From: Massilia sp. UMI-21
GTDB lineage: Bacteria > Pseudomonadota > Gammaproteobacteria > Burkholderiales > Burkholderiaceae_D
Direction: 5' to 3'
Assembly: GCA_015277795.1 (NCBI GenBank)
Contig: CP063848.1
Coordinates: 3,534,001-3,598,000 of the forward strand
DNA length: 64,000 bases
The translations under genes and the position numbers were made by a program. Positions 7,443 to 14,991 of this stretch are shown one piece after another. Positions within the stretch are counted from its first letter, which is position 1. The number at the start of each line of letters is the position of its first letter. The notes beneath the pieces were generated by a model. It did not search any database and was not told the DNA's origin. It saw only the letters and a program-made list of their open reading frames with translations.

Positions 7443-8245
7443 AACCAATTCCAACCGAGACGGCAACCGATGTGGGCAGCGTGGGCAAGTGGCTGAGCGC
7501 GGCAGCGGCCGGTGCGCTGCTGATGTATCTGCTCGATCCCGAACGCGGCTCCGCGCGCCGTTCGCGCGCGGCATCCGCCCTGCGCACGGCCGGCGCACGC
7601 ACCGGGGCCACGGTCGACAACGCCCTGCACAGCGCCGGCGACCGCCTGGTCGACCTGAAGGACAGCGCCACCAACGCACTGTCGCGCGGCGCCGACCGCC
7701 TGCAGACGCAAACCGCACCGATGCTCGACCGCGCACGTCACGGCGTGCAGGAAGCCACCCGGCGCCTCGAGCACGGCGCCGGCCGCGCCAAGGCCCACGC
7801 CAAAGCGCACGGCGAGGAATACGCCAGCGAATACGCCACGAAGCGCGACAGCGACGACACCCGCAGCGGCGGCTCGCCGGCACGCTACAACAGCTACGAG
7901 TCCGATCGCTACTACGCGGCCAGTCGCGAAGGCGGCGGCCTGTCCGGATGGCTGCGCGGCCTCGCTGGCGGTTCCCGCAACGACCGTGCGGGTGCGGACG
8001 CGCCCCATCCGGCCCTGGTGGGCGGCGGCATGCTCGGCCTGCTCAGCCTGATGCGGCGTTCGCCCGGCGGCCTGCTGGTCGGCCTGGCCGGCCTGGCCCT
8101 GCTGCTGCAAAGCACGCGCGCCAAGACCTACCGGGTCACGGACAACATCGGCGATCCCATGCTGCATTCGAAGCATGCCGATGAAGGCAGCCAGGCGCCG
8201 CATCTTCCGCAGCCCGAGCAGTCCGGCAGCCGCTACCTGCACTGA
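7439..8245 (+). CDS. Unknown protein with two hydrophobic segments and an apolipoprotein-like middle
   Basis: 268 residues. The start overlaps the previous stop (ATGA at 7439-7442) and has an AAAGGAG ribosome site. A hydrophobic stretch (WLSAAAAGALLMYLLDP, about 14-30) resembles the N-terminus of YtxH-like stress proteins. Residues about 40-130 are Ala/Arg/Asp-rich and amphipathic, a likely long helix. A Gly/Tyr/Arg-rich linker follows, and the C-terminal region has two short hydrophobic runs (GGGMLGLLSLM and GLLVGLAGLALLLQ). Probably an inner-membrane stress or envelope protein; I know no function. The position between a PRTase and an erythromycin-esterase gene suggests a shared stress role. 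Confidence 0.75.
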   Translation: MKPIPTETATDVGSVGKWLSAAAAGALLMYLLDPERGSARRSRAASALRTAGARTGATVDNALHSAGDRLVDLKDSATNALSRGADRLQTQTAPMLDRARHGVQEATRRLEHGAGRAKAHAKAHGEEYASEYATKRDSDDTRSGGSPARYNSYESDRYYAASREGGGLSGWLRGLAGGSRNDRAGADAPHPALVGGGMLGLLSLMRRSPGGLLVGLAGLALLLQSTRAKTYRVTDNIGDPMLHSKHADEGSQAPHLPQPEQSGSRYLH

Positions 8246-8260
8246 TCCGACGATGGCGCC

Positions 8261-9598
8261 ATGGCGACCGTCACCGCCCACGACATCGGCGCGCTGCGTG
8301 CCGCGGCCCGGCCGCTGACCGGCGGCGTGTCCGACTACGACCCGCTGCTGGAGCTCGTCGGGGACGCGCGTTTCGTACTGCTGGGCGAGGCCACCCACGG
8401 CAGCGCCGAGTTCTACGACGAACGTGCGCGCATCACCCAGCGCCTGATCGACGAGAAGGGCTTCACGGCGGTCGCGGTCGAAGCCGACTGGCCCGACGCC
8501 TGGCGCGTCAACCGTTACGTGCGCGGGGAAGGCAGCGACCCCGATGGCCAGGCTGCGCTGTCCGGCTTCGCGCGCTTTCCAGCCTGGATGTGGCGCAACA
8601 CCTCGGTGCTGCAGTTCGTCGAGTGGCTGCGCAAACGTAACGCCGCTGCCGGGTCGAAGCGAGCGGGTTTCTACGGGCTCGACCTGTACAGCCTGTTCAC
8701 CTCGATCCAGGAAGTGTTGCGCTACCTGGAACAGGTCGACCCTGTCGCCGCCGAGAAAACCCGGCGCCGCTATGCCTGCTTCGACCATTACGACCAGGAC
8801 AGCCAGCAATACGGCTATGCCGCCAGCGTCGGCCTGTCCGAATCATGCCAGCAGGGCGTGAACGCGGCGCTGCAAGGCTTGCAGCAACGCGCGTTCGATT
8901 ACATGCAGGCCGACGGCGCCGACGCCGAGGACGCCTTCTTCTATGCCCAGCAGAACGCGCGGCTGGTGAAGAACGCCGAGGAATACTACCGCACCATGTT
9001 CCGCGGCCGCATCTCGTCCTGGAACCTGCGCGACAGCCACATGGCCGAGACCCTCGATGCCCTGGCGCGCCACCTGTCGCGCGCGGGCAAGCCGGCCAAG
9101 ATCGTGGTCTGGGAACACAACTCGCACATCGGCGACGCGCGCGCCACCGAGATCGGCCGCCAGGGCGAGTGGAATGTCGGCGAACTGGCGCGCAAGGCCT
9201 ATGGCCCGGATGCCTGCCTGATCGGCTTCTCCACCTACGACGGCCGGGTGACGGCCGCATCGGAGTGGGACGGTCCGGCCCGCCACAAGCACGTCCGGCC
9301 GGGCATGCCCGGCAGCTACGAACACCTGCTGCACAGCGTCGGCATGGCGCGTTTCTTCCTGCCGCTGCGCGAACCCGGCCCCGCCCGCGACGTGCTGATG
9401 GAAGAACGGCTGGAGCGGGCCATCGGCGTGCTCTACCTGCCGCGCAGCGAGCGCCACAGCCATTATTTCATGGCCCAGCTGGCGCGCCAGTTCGACGCGG
9501 TGATCCACATCGACCGCACCAGCGCGGTGACGCCGCTCGATGCGAGCAGCGGGTGGCATACCGGCGAAGCGCCGGAAACCTATCCGCAAGGATTGTAG
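8261..9598 (+). CDS. Erythromycin esterase family protein
   Basis: 445 residues, the normal length. Motifs seen: FVLLGEATHGSAEFYDERARIT near residue 37 (the conserved GExxHG), VAVEADWPDAWRVNRYV, FYGLDLYSL, and VVWEHNSHIGDAR around residue 285. These carry the Glu and His residues of the EreA/EreB/SucI fold. Family members include macrolide esterases, but most chromosomal members, particularly those linked to phosphoribosyltransferases, have no proven antibiotic role; this one should not be read as a resistance gene. It follows the membrane protein by 15 bp and is probably cotranscribed. Confidence 0.88.
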   Translation: MATVTAHDIGALRAAARPLTGGVSDYDPLLELVGDARFVLLGEATHGSAEFYDERARITQRLIDEKGFTAVAVEADWPDAWRVNRYVRGEGSDPDGQAALSGFARFPAWMWRNTSVLQFVEWLRKRNAAAGSKRAGFYGLDLYSLFTSIQEVLRYLEQVDPVAAEKTRRRYACFDHYDQDSQQYGYAASVGLSESCQQGVNAALQGLQQRAFDYMQADGADAEDAFFYAQQNARLVKNAEEYYRTMFRGRISSWNLRDSHMAETLDALARHLSRAGKPAKIVVWEHNSHIGDARATEIGRQGEWNVGELARKAYGPDACLIGFSTYDGRVTAASEWDGPARHKHVRPGMPGSYEHLLHSVGMARFFLPLREPGPARDVLMEERLERAIGVLYLPRSERHSHYFMAQLARQFDAVIHIDRTSAVTPLDASSGWHTGEAPETYPQGL

Positions 9599-9637
9599 TC
9601 GCGTCGTCGGCCGGGGCGTCCCTGCGGCCGCAGCCGC

Positions 9638-11623
9638 CTATCCGTCGAAGAAGGCATAGCCGTCCCTGCCCTTCCCTTTCGCCGCATACAGCGCGCTATC
9701 CGCTGCCGCCAGCAACTGCTCCTGGTCCTGGCGCGGCTGTGACAGGGCCAGGCCGACACTGGTGGACACCTGCACCGGTCCGGCGCTCGTGCGGAACGGC
9801 AAGCGCATGTTCTCGACGATTTTCGCCGCGATCCGCTCGGCTTCCAGGCGGGTGCCGATCTCTTCGAGGATGACCACGAATTCGTCGCCCGACAGGCGCG
9901 CCGGCGTGTCGGTGGCGCGCACGCCGACGGCCAGGAGGCGCGCAAATTCCTTCAGCACCTCGTCGCCGACCCCATGGCCATGGGTATCGTTGATCTTCTT
10001 GAAACGATCGATGTCGAGATAGGCCAGGGCCAGCGGCTTGCCGCTGCGGCGCGCACGTTCGAGTGCGTGCTGCAAGGCCTCGCCGAACATGCGGCGGTTG
10101 GCAATCCCGGTCAGGGTGTCGACCCGCGCCAGTTGCAGCAGTTGCTCCTCGACTTCCTTCACGTGGGTCATGTCGTGCACCAGCGCATACACGCCCGCCA
10201 CGCTGCCGTCGGGCTGGTGATCCGGGATATAGGTGGCCTGCAGGATGCGCGGGTCGCCGCGCACGGGAATGCGCACCTCGTGCGTGACCGAGCGACCGCT
10301 GAAGGCCTGCTCGAGATGCGGATAGATGTCGGCGGCCGTTTCCGACCCCATGAGCCTGGCCAGGGGCATCCCGACCAGCTCGTCGGGCGTGACGCCGAAC
10401 CATTTATCGAAGGTCGCGTTCCCGAAGCGGAAGCAATGGTCGCGGTCGATATAGGAGATCAAGACCGGCAGGTTGTCGGTGATCAGGCGCAGGCGCTTCT
10501 CGCTGGCGGCGCGATCGCGCTCGGCCCGCTCGCGCTCGTCCATCAGCGCATGGAAGGCGCTTGCCAGCTCGCCGATTTCGTCCCGGCGTCCATCGCGCAG
10601 CACATCGATGTCGGCGCCGTCCTCGCGGATCGCCGCGACGTTGTCGCGCAGGTCCTGCAGCGGCGACAGCAGCCGGAACACCAGCACCCAGGCCAGCAGG
10701 CCGGCCGCCAGCGCCAGTCCGCCGGCACTGAAGAAGGCGTTTTCGCGCATCGCGTCCATCGGCGCGAAGGCTTCCGCGCTGGGATAGCGCGCCGCCATGA
10801 TCCACCCGGTCGTGCGCAGGCGCTTGTAGGCATAGATCGAATCGGTACCGTCCTTGCTGCGTGCTTCCAGCCAGCCTTCGAAACCGGCCAGGGCGCGTTC
10901 GGTACCCGGGTTGTTGCCCGGGGTGGTGGCAACGTGCTGGAACAGGCGGGTCTGGTCGGGGTGGTCGATGACCACCCCATCGGCCGTCATCAGGAACAGG
11001 TAGCCGGTCTTGCCGGGCTTGAGCGTGCTGATCTGGCGCAGGAAGCCGGAGCGCCGCAGGTCCACGCTGGCGGTCAGGACCGCGGCCAGTTTCCCGTCTT
11101 CGCCGAATACCGGCGCGGCGAATATCACGATGTGGTTGCCGGTGAGCCGGCTGCGGATCGGCCGCGAAATCACGCCCTTGCGCGTGTCGAGCACCCGTTC
11201 GAAGTAATCGGTGCCGCGCGCATTCAGCGCGGCCGGCCCGGGCAGCTCACGCAGCGACAGCCGCATTTCCCCGGTGGCGTCGAACACGACCAGGTTCAGG
11301 TATTCGTCGCTGCCCCACAGGCGCATCCGCTCGGCCAGGAAAGCGCGCAGCCCGGTCCAGTCGGTGCGCAAGCGCGGCGGAACAACGGCGGCGAGCGCCT
11401 CGACCTGTCCGAGTCGCTCCGCCAGGCGGTCGTCCATGAAAGACGCGGCCCCCGACAACAGGGTGTATTGCTGGTCGCCGATCACGGCCTTCATGCCGCT
11501 TTCGGCAACCGACAGCGTCGACAGCGTTACCAGCAGGGTGGCGGCAAACACCAGCACGGCGGCCACCGAGGCCAGCCGCAGCTTGAGATTCGCCGACGTC
11601 AGGGGTCGACCCGGGTTGGTCAT
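9638..11623 (-). CDS. Membrane-bound diguanylate cyclase (dCache-HAMP-PAS-GGDEF)
   Basis: 661 residues. Order: TM1 (about 16-38), periplasmic double-Cache sensor (about 40-290), TM2 (about 295-320), HAMP (about 320-370), PAS (about 372-490) and GGDEF domain (about 495-655). The active-site loop is SGDEF (578-582) instead of GGDEF, a substitution tolerated in some active cyclases. The RxxD inhibitory site RATD (569-572) is intact, as is the YLDIDRFKKIND metal motif. It should make c-di-GMP in response to a periplasmic ligand and be product-inhibited. It is transcribed alone, divergent from the molybdenum hydroxylase genes. No EAL domain is present. Confidence 0.93.
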   Translation of the reverse strand: MTNPGRPLTSANLKLRLASVAAVLVFAATLLVTLSTLSVAESGMKAVIGDQQYTLLSGAASFMDDRLAERLGQVEALAAVVPPRLRTDWTGLRAFLAERMRLWGSDEYLNLVVFDATGEMRLSLRELPGPAALNARGTDYFERVLDTRKGVISRPIRSRLTGNHIVIFAAPVFGEDGKLAAVLTASVDLRRSGFLRQISTLKPGKTGYLFLMTADGVVIDHPDQTRLFQHVATTPGNNPGTERALAGFEGWLEARSKDGTDSIYAYKRLRTTGWIMAARYPSAEAFAPMDAMRENAFFSAGGLALAAGLLAWVLVFRLLSPLQDLRDNVAAIREDGADIDVLRDGRRDEIGELASAFHALMDERERAERDRAASEKRLRLITDNLPVLISYIDRDHCFRFGNATFDKWFGVTPDELVGMPLARLMGSETAADIYPHLEQAFSGRSVTHEVRIPVRGDPRILQATYIPDHQPDGSVAGVYALVHDMTHVKEVEEQLLQLARVDTLTGIANRRMFGEALQHALERARRSGKPLALAYLDIDRFKKINDTHGHGVGDEVLKEFARLLAVGVRATDTPARLSGDEFVVILEEIGTRLEAERIAAKIVENMRLPFRTSAGPVQVSTSVGLALSQPRQDQEQLLAAADSALYAAKGKGRDGYAFFDG

Positions 11624-11790
11624 GAGATGTCACGAAACTGATCAGCAGGATGACAAAGTATTACATACTCCGGGTAGCCAGACCGTCTCATTCCGCGAAG
11701 AAATTGTCAATATTGTTGCGGCCGATGGATTCGATTAGCATGTCGGATTCTCCGCATGCCGTATTTCTTCCGCTACCAAGAAGGGCCTTC

Positions 11791-12270
11791 ATGACTACCT
11801 ATACGCTGCACATCAACGGCAAGGCGCAGTCCGTCGACGTCGAACCCGACACGCCGCTGCTGTGGGCCCTGCGCGACACCCTCGGCCTGGTCGGCACCAA
11901 GTACGGCTGCGGACTCGGCCAGTGTGGCGCCTGCACCGTGCACATCGACGGCGCGCCCGCGCGCGCCTGCCTGACACCGGTGGCGAGCCTGGGCAAGCAG
12001 AAGATCACCACGATCGAGGGCTTGCACCCGCAGGCCCGGCACCCGCTGCAACTGGCCTGGCAGGAACTCGACGTGCCGCAGTGCGGTTACTGCCAGGCCG
12101 GCCAGATCATGAGCGCCTGCCATCTGCTGCAGCGGCATCCGACCCCGACCGACGCCCAGATCGACGAGGCCATGGCGGGCAACCTGTGCCGCTGCGCCAC
12201 TTACACCCGCATCCGGGCCGGCATCCACCGAGCGGCCGCCATCGCTTCCAGCGGAAAGGGCAAGCCATGA
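11791..12270 (+). CDS. iorA: [2Fe-2S] subunit of an isoquinoline 1-oxidoreductase-like molybdenum hydroxylase
   Basis: 159 residues from ATG 11791 ([10 protein letters not shown]), with an AAGAAGGG site upstream. The plant-type ferredoxin cluster ligands are in [17 protein letters not shown] with the fourth Cys in PARAC. The second cluster ligands are CGYCQAG and CRC. It passes electrons from the Mo-cofactor subunit to an acceptor. The next gene begins inside its stop codon. No FAD subunit is present, as in isoquinoline oxidoreductase and related aldehyde dehydrogenases that donate to a cytochrome or another external acceptor. Substrate cannot be told from sequence, so the symbol marks the family. 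Confidence 0.9.
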   Translation: MTTYTLHINGKAQSVDVEPDTPLLWALRDTLGLVGTKYGCGLGQCGACTVHIDGAPARACLTPVASLGKQKITTIEGLHPQARHPLQLAWQELDVPQCGYCQAGQIMSACHLLQRHPTPTDAQIDEAMAGNLCRCATYTRIRAGIHRAAAIASSGKGKP

Positions 12271-14516
12271 AGGCACCCGGCAACGCACCGCGCTCCTCGG
12301 CGCGCCGCAGCTTCCTGCGCGGCAGCGCGGCCGGCGCCGCCTTCATGCTCGGCATGTCCGCCGACGGCGCACTGGCGGCGGCCGCGCGCGCGGCCGGCGG
12401 CCCCGATTTCACCCCGAACGCCTTCATCCGCATCGGCCGCGACGGCCGCGTGAGCCTGATCTCGAAGCAGCCGGAGATCGGCCAGGGCATCAAGACCTCG
12501 CTGCCGATGGTGATCGCCGAGCAGCTCGAAGTGGATTGGAAGAACGTGCGCGTCGTCCAGGGCGACCTCGACACCGCCCGCTACGGGCCGCAAGGCGCCG
12601 GCGGCTCGACCTCGACCCCGACCAACTACGAGCACTTCCACCGCCTGGGTGCGACCGCGCGCACGATGCTGGTCCAGGCCGCGGCCGACGCCTGGGGCGT
12701 GCCGGCGTCCGACTGTGCGGCGCAAGACGGCGCCGTCATCCACGGCCCGAGCAAGCGCCGCCTCGGCTATGGCGCGCTGGTCGACGCTGCCTCCCGCCTG
12801 CCGCTACCGGACGCGGGTGCGGTGGCGCTGAAAGATCCGGCCACCTACAGGCTGCTCGGCACCCGCGTCGGCGGCGTGGACAACGCGGCCATCGTGAACG
12901 GCAGCCCCTTGTTCGGCATCGACGTGCGCCTGCCCGGCATGCTGTACGCGGTCTACGCCAAGTGCCCGGTGTTCGGCGGCAAGCCGCTCAGCGCCAACCT
13001 GGACGCGATCAAGGCCATGCCGGGCGTGAAAGATGCCTTCATCGTCGAGGGCACCCCCAACCTGAACGGCCTGCGCCCGGGCGTGGCGATCGTCGCCACC
13101 TCGACCTGGGCCGCCATGCGTGCGCGCCGCGAATTGCAGGTGGTGTGGGACGAAGGCGAAGGCGCCACCCACAGCTGGGCCGACTTCACGGCCCAGGCCC
13201 TGGCCGCCTCGAACAAGCCCGGCGCGCAGACCCTGCGCCAGGATGGCGACCTGCCGGCGGCACTCGGCAAGGCCGCCAGGGTGGTCGAAGCCGCCTACAG
13301 CTACCCCTTCATCTCGCACGCCAGCATGGAGCCGCAGAACTGCACCGCCTGGTTCAAGGAAGACGGCGCGCTGGAACTGTGGGCGCCGACCCAGAATCCG
13401 GGCGCCGGCCAGGCCCTGGTGGCCAGCACCTTCGGCATTCCGAAAGAAAGAATCAGCCTGCATATCCTGCGCAGCGGCGGCGGCTTCGGCCGGCGCCTGA
13501 GCTCGGACTTCATCGTGGAGGCGACCGCCATCGCGCACAAGCTGGCGGCGCCGGTCAAGCTGACCTGGACCCGCGAGGACGACCTGCAGCACGACCACTT
13601 CCGTCCGGGCGGCTTCCACTTCCTGCGCGGCGCGGTCGATGCCGCTGGCCGCGCGCTGGCCTGGCACAACCACTTCGTCACCTTCGCCAACCGCGTCGAG
13701 CAAGAGGGCAAGGGCAAGAGCGTGCTGCAGCCCGGCAGCGGCGGCAAGCTGTCCGCCGACGAGTTCCCCGCCCGCTGGATCAAGAACTGCCTGGTCGAGC
13801 AGACCATGCTGGAAACCCGGGTGCCGATGGGGCCGTGGCGGGCGCCTGGCAGCTGCGTGTTTTCCTGGGTGCTGCACAGTTTCATCGACGAGCTGGCGCA
13901 TGCCGCTGGACGCGATCCGCTGGCCTTCCGCCTCGAGCTGCTGGGCGACCAGGACCTGGTGCCGGCGAGCGTCGAACGCGGCCAGCCCTACGACGTCAAG
14001 CGCATGCGCCATGTGCTGCGCGAGGTGGCGCAGCGCGCCGGCTGGGGCAAGAAACGCTTCCCGCGCGGCCAGGGCCAGGGCATCGCCTTCCACTTCAGCC
14101 ACCGCAGCTATGTGGCGCAGGTGGCCGAGGTGACGGTGTCGCGCGAGGGCAAGCTGAAGGTGGACCGGGTGGTGGTGGCAGCCGACATCGGCGCGCAGAT
14201 CGTCAACCTGTCGGGCGCGGAAAACCAGGTGGAGGGGTCGGTGATCGACGGCTTGTCGACCCTGATGTTCCCGGAGCTGAACATCGAGGGGGGCCGCATC
14301 GTGCAGAGCAACTTCCACGACTACGGGTTGCTGCGCATGCCGGACGCACCGGCCAGGATCGGGACGCACTTCATCAAGACCGACAACCCGGTGACCGGCC
14401 TGGGTGAACCCGCCCTGCCCCCGCTGGCGCCGGCCGTGTGCAATGCCATCTTTGCCGCGACCGGCAAGCGGGTGCGTCAGCTGCCGCTGAGCAAAACCGA
14501 CCTCAGCTGGAGCTGA
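12267..14516 (+). CDS. iorB: Molybdopterin-binding subunit of an isoquinoline 1-oxidoreductase-like enzyme
   Basis: 749 residues, starting at the ATGA overlap (12267). An N-terminal twin-arginine signal ([19 protein letters not shown]) predicts export of the folded heterodimer to the periplasm, with the signal-less small subunit carried along. Xanthine-dehydrogenase-type large subunit motifs follow: [22 protein letters not shown], the Mo-binding SGGGFGRR region (about residue 404), MGPWRAPGS, and the terminal [17 protein letters not shown] with the conserved catalytic Glu. Single-Tat-subunit IorAB-type enzymes oxidise N-heterocycles or aldehydes. Accessory genes for MCD cofactor insertion (coxF/xdhC type) are not adjacent. 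Confidence 0.92.
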   Translation: MKAPGNAPRSSARRSFLRGSAAGAAFMLGMSADGALAAAARAAGGPDFTPNAFIRIGRDGRVSLISKQPEIGQGIKTSLPMVIAEQLEVDWKNVRVVQGDLDTARYGPQGAGGSTSTPTNYEHFHRLGATARTMLVQAAADAWGVPASDCAAQDGAVIHGPSKRRLGYGALVDAASRLPLPDAGAVALKDPATYRLLGTRVGGVDNAAIVNGSPLFGIDVRLPGMLYAVYAKCPVFGGKPLSANLDAIKAMPGVKDAFIVEGTPNLNGLRPGVAIVATSTWAAMRARRELQVVWDEGEGATHSWADFTAQALAASNKPGAQTLRQDGDLPAALGKAARVVEAAYSYPFISHASMEPQNCTAWFKEDGALELWAPTQNPGAGQALVASTFGIPKERISLHILRSGGGFGRRLSSDFIVEATAIAHKLAAPVKLTWTREDDLQHDHFRPGGFHFLRGAVDAAGRALAWHNHFVTFANRVEQEGKGKSVLQPGSGGKLSADEFPARWIKNCLVEQTMLETRVPMGPWRAPGSCVFSWVLHSFIDELAHAAGRDPLAFRLELLGDQDLVPASVERGQPYDVKRMRHVLREVAQRAGWGKKRFPRGQGQGIAFHFSHRSYVAQVAEVTVSREGKLKVDRVVVAADIGAQIVNLSGAENQVEGSVIDGLSTLMFPELNIEGGRIVQSNFHDYGLLRMPDAPARIGTHFIKTDNPVTGLGEPALPPLAPAVCNAIFAATGKRVRQLPLSKTDLSWS

Positions 14517-14552
14517 GCGCGGCGGCGGGTGGCACGGGCCGCCCGGGCCGCC

Positions 14553-14876
14553 TCAGTGGCGGTGTGCGGGGTCGTTATCCCTGGCGCCGTGGTATTCGAG
14601 GATCGAGGCCGCCTTGTCCAGCCGCGATTCGTCCGCGGTGATCGTGATGACGCACTTGCCGATCTCCAGACCCGGCGTGTACACATCCTTGTAGTCGGTG
14701 CCCCCCTTGACCGCGGGCGAATCGCCGACCGTGAAATTGGCTTCGGCAGGACCGGCTTCGTCGCCGGTATGGCTGATGTCGATCCCGTCCGGGTCGAAAC
14801 CGGCCTCCAGCAGCGCCTGGCGCGCGCGCTGGGCGGCCTCGACGTTTTCGATGACGCGTACGATCTGCTTGTTCAT
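14553..14876 (-). CDS. Small stress-type protein with YflT-like N-terminal motif
   Basis: 107 residues from ATG 14876, with a good GGAGG site; an in-frame ATG at 14906 is less likely. The start MNKQIVRVIENVEAAQRARQ followed by ALLEAGFDPDGIDISH resembles the first half of the general stress protein 17M/YflT domain (a short ferredoxin-like fold). The middle is acidic, and the end (VITITADESRLDKAASILEYHG) resembles the second half of the same fold. No signal or membrane segment. Convergent with the molybdenum hydroxylase operon; only 36 bp separate the two stop codons. Function is not established for the family. Confidence 0.7.
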   Translation of the reverse strand: MNKQIVRVIENVEAAQRARQALLEAGFDPDGIDISHTGDEAGPAEANFTVGDSPAVKGGTDYKDVYTPGLEIGKCVITITADESRLDKAASILEYHGARDNDPAHRH

Positions 14877-14991
14877 GGTGCCTCCGTCGATTGCAGTTGG
14901 CACCACCGTAGCAGAAACGGGTCGGGGCTGGCGCTCGCGCGGGCTGCCCGGACCCGGCCACCATCCTGGACATGCCCGCGCCGCTGCCGGC

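Noticed and set aside
8261..9598. Macrolide resistance gene
   Set aside because: Only family-level similarity to erythromycin esterases; the linkage to a phosphoribosyltransferase matches chromosomal stress homologues, with no mobile-element context.
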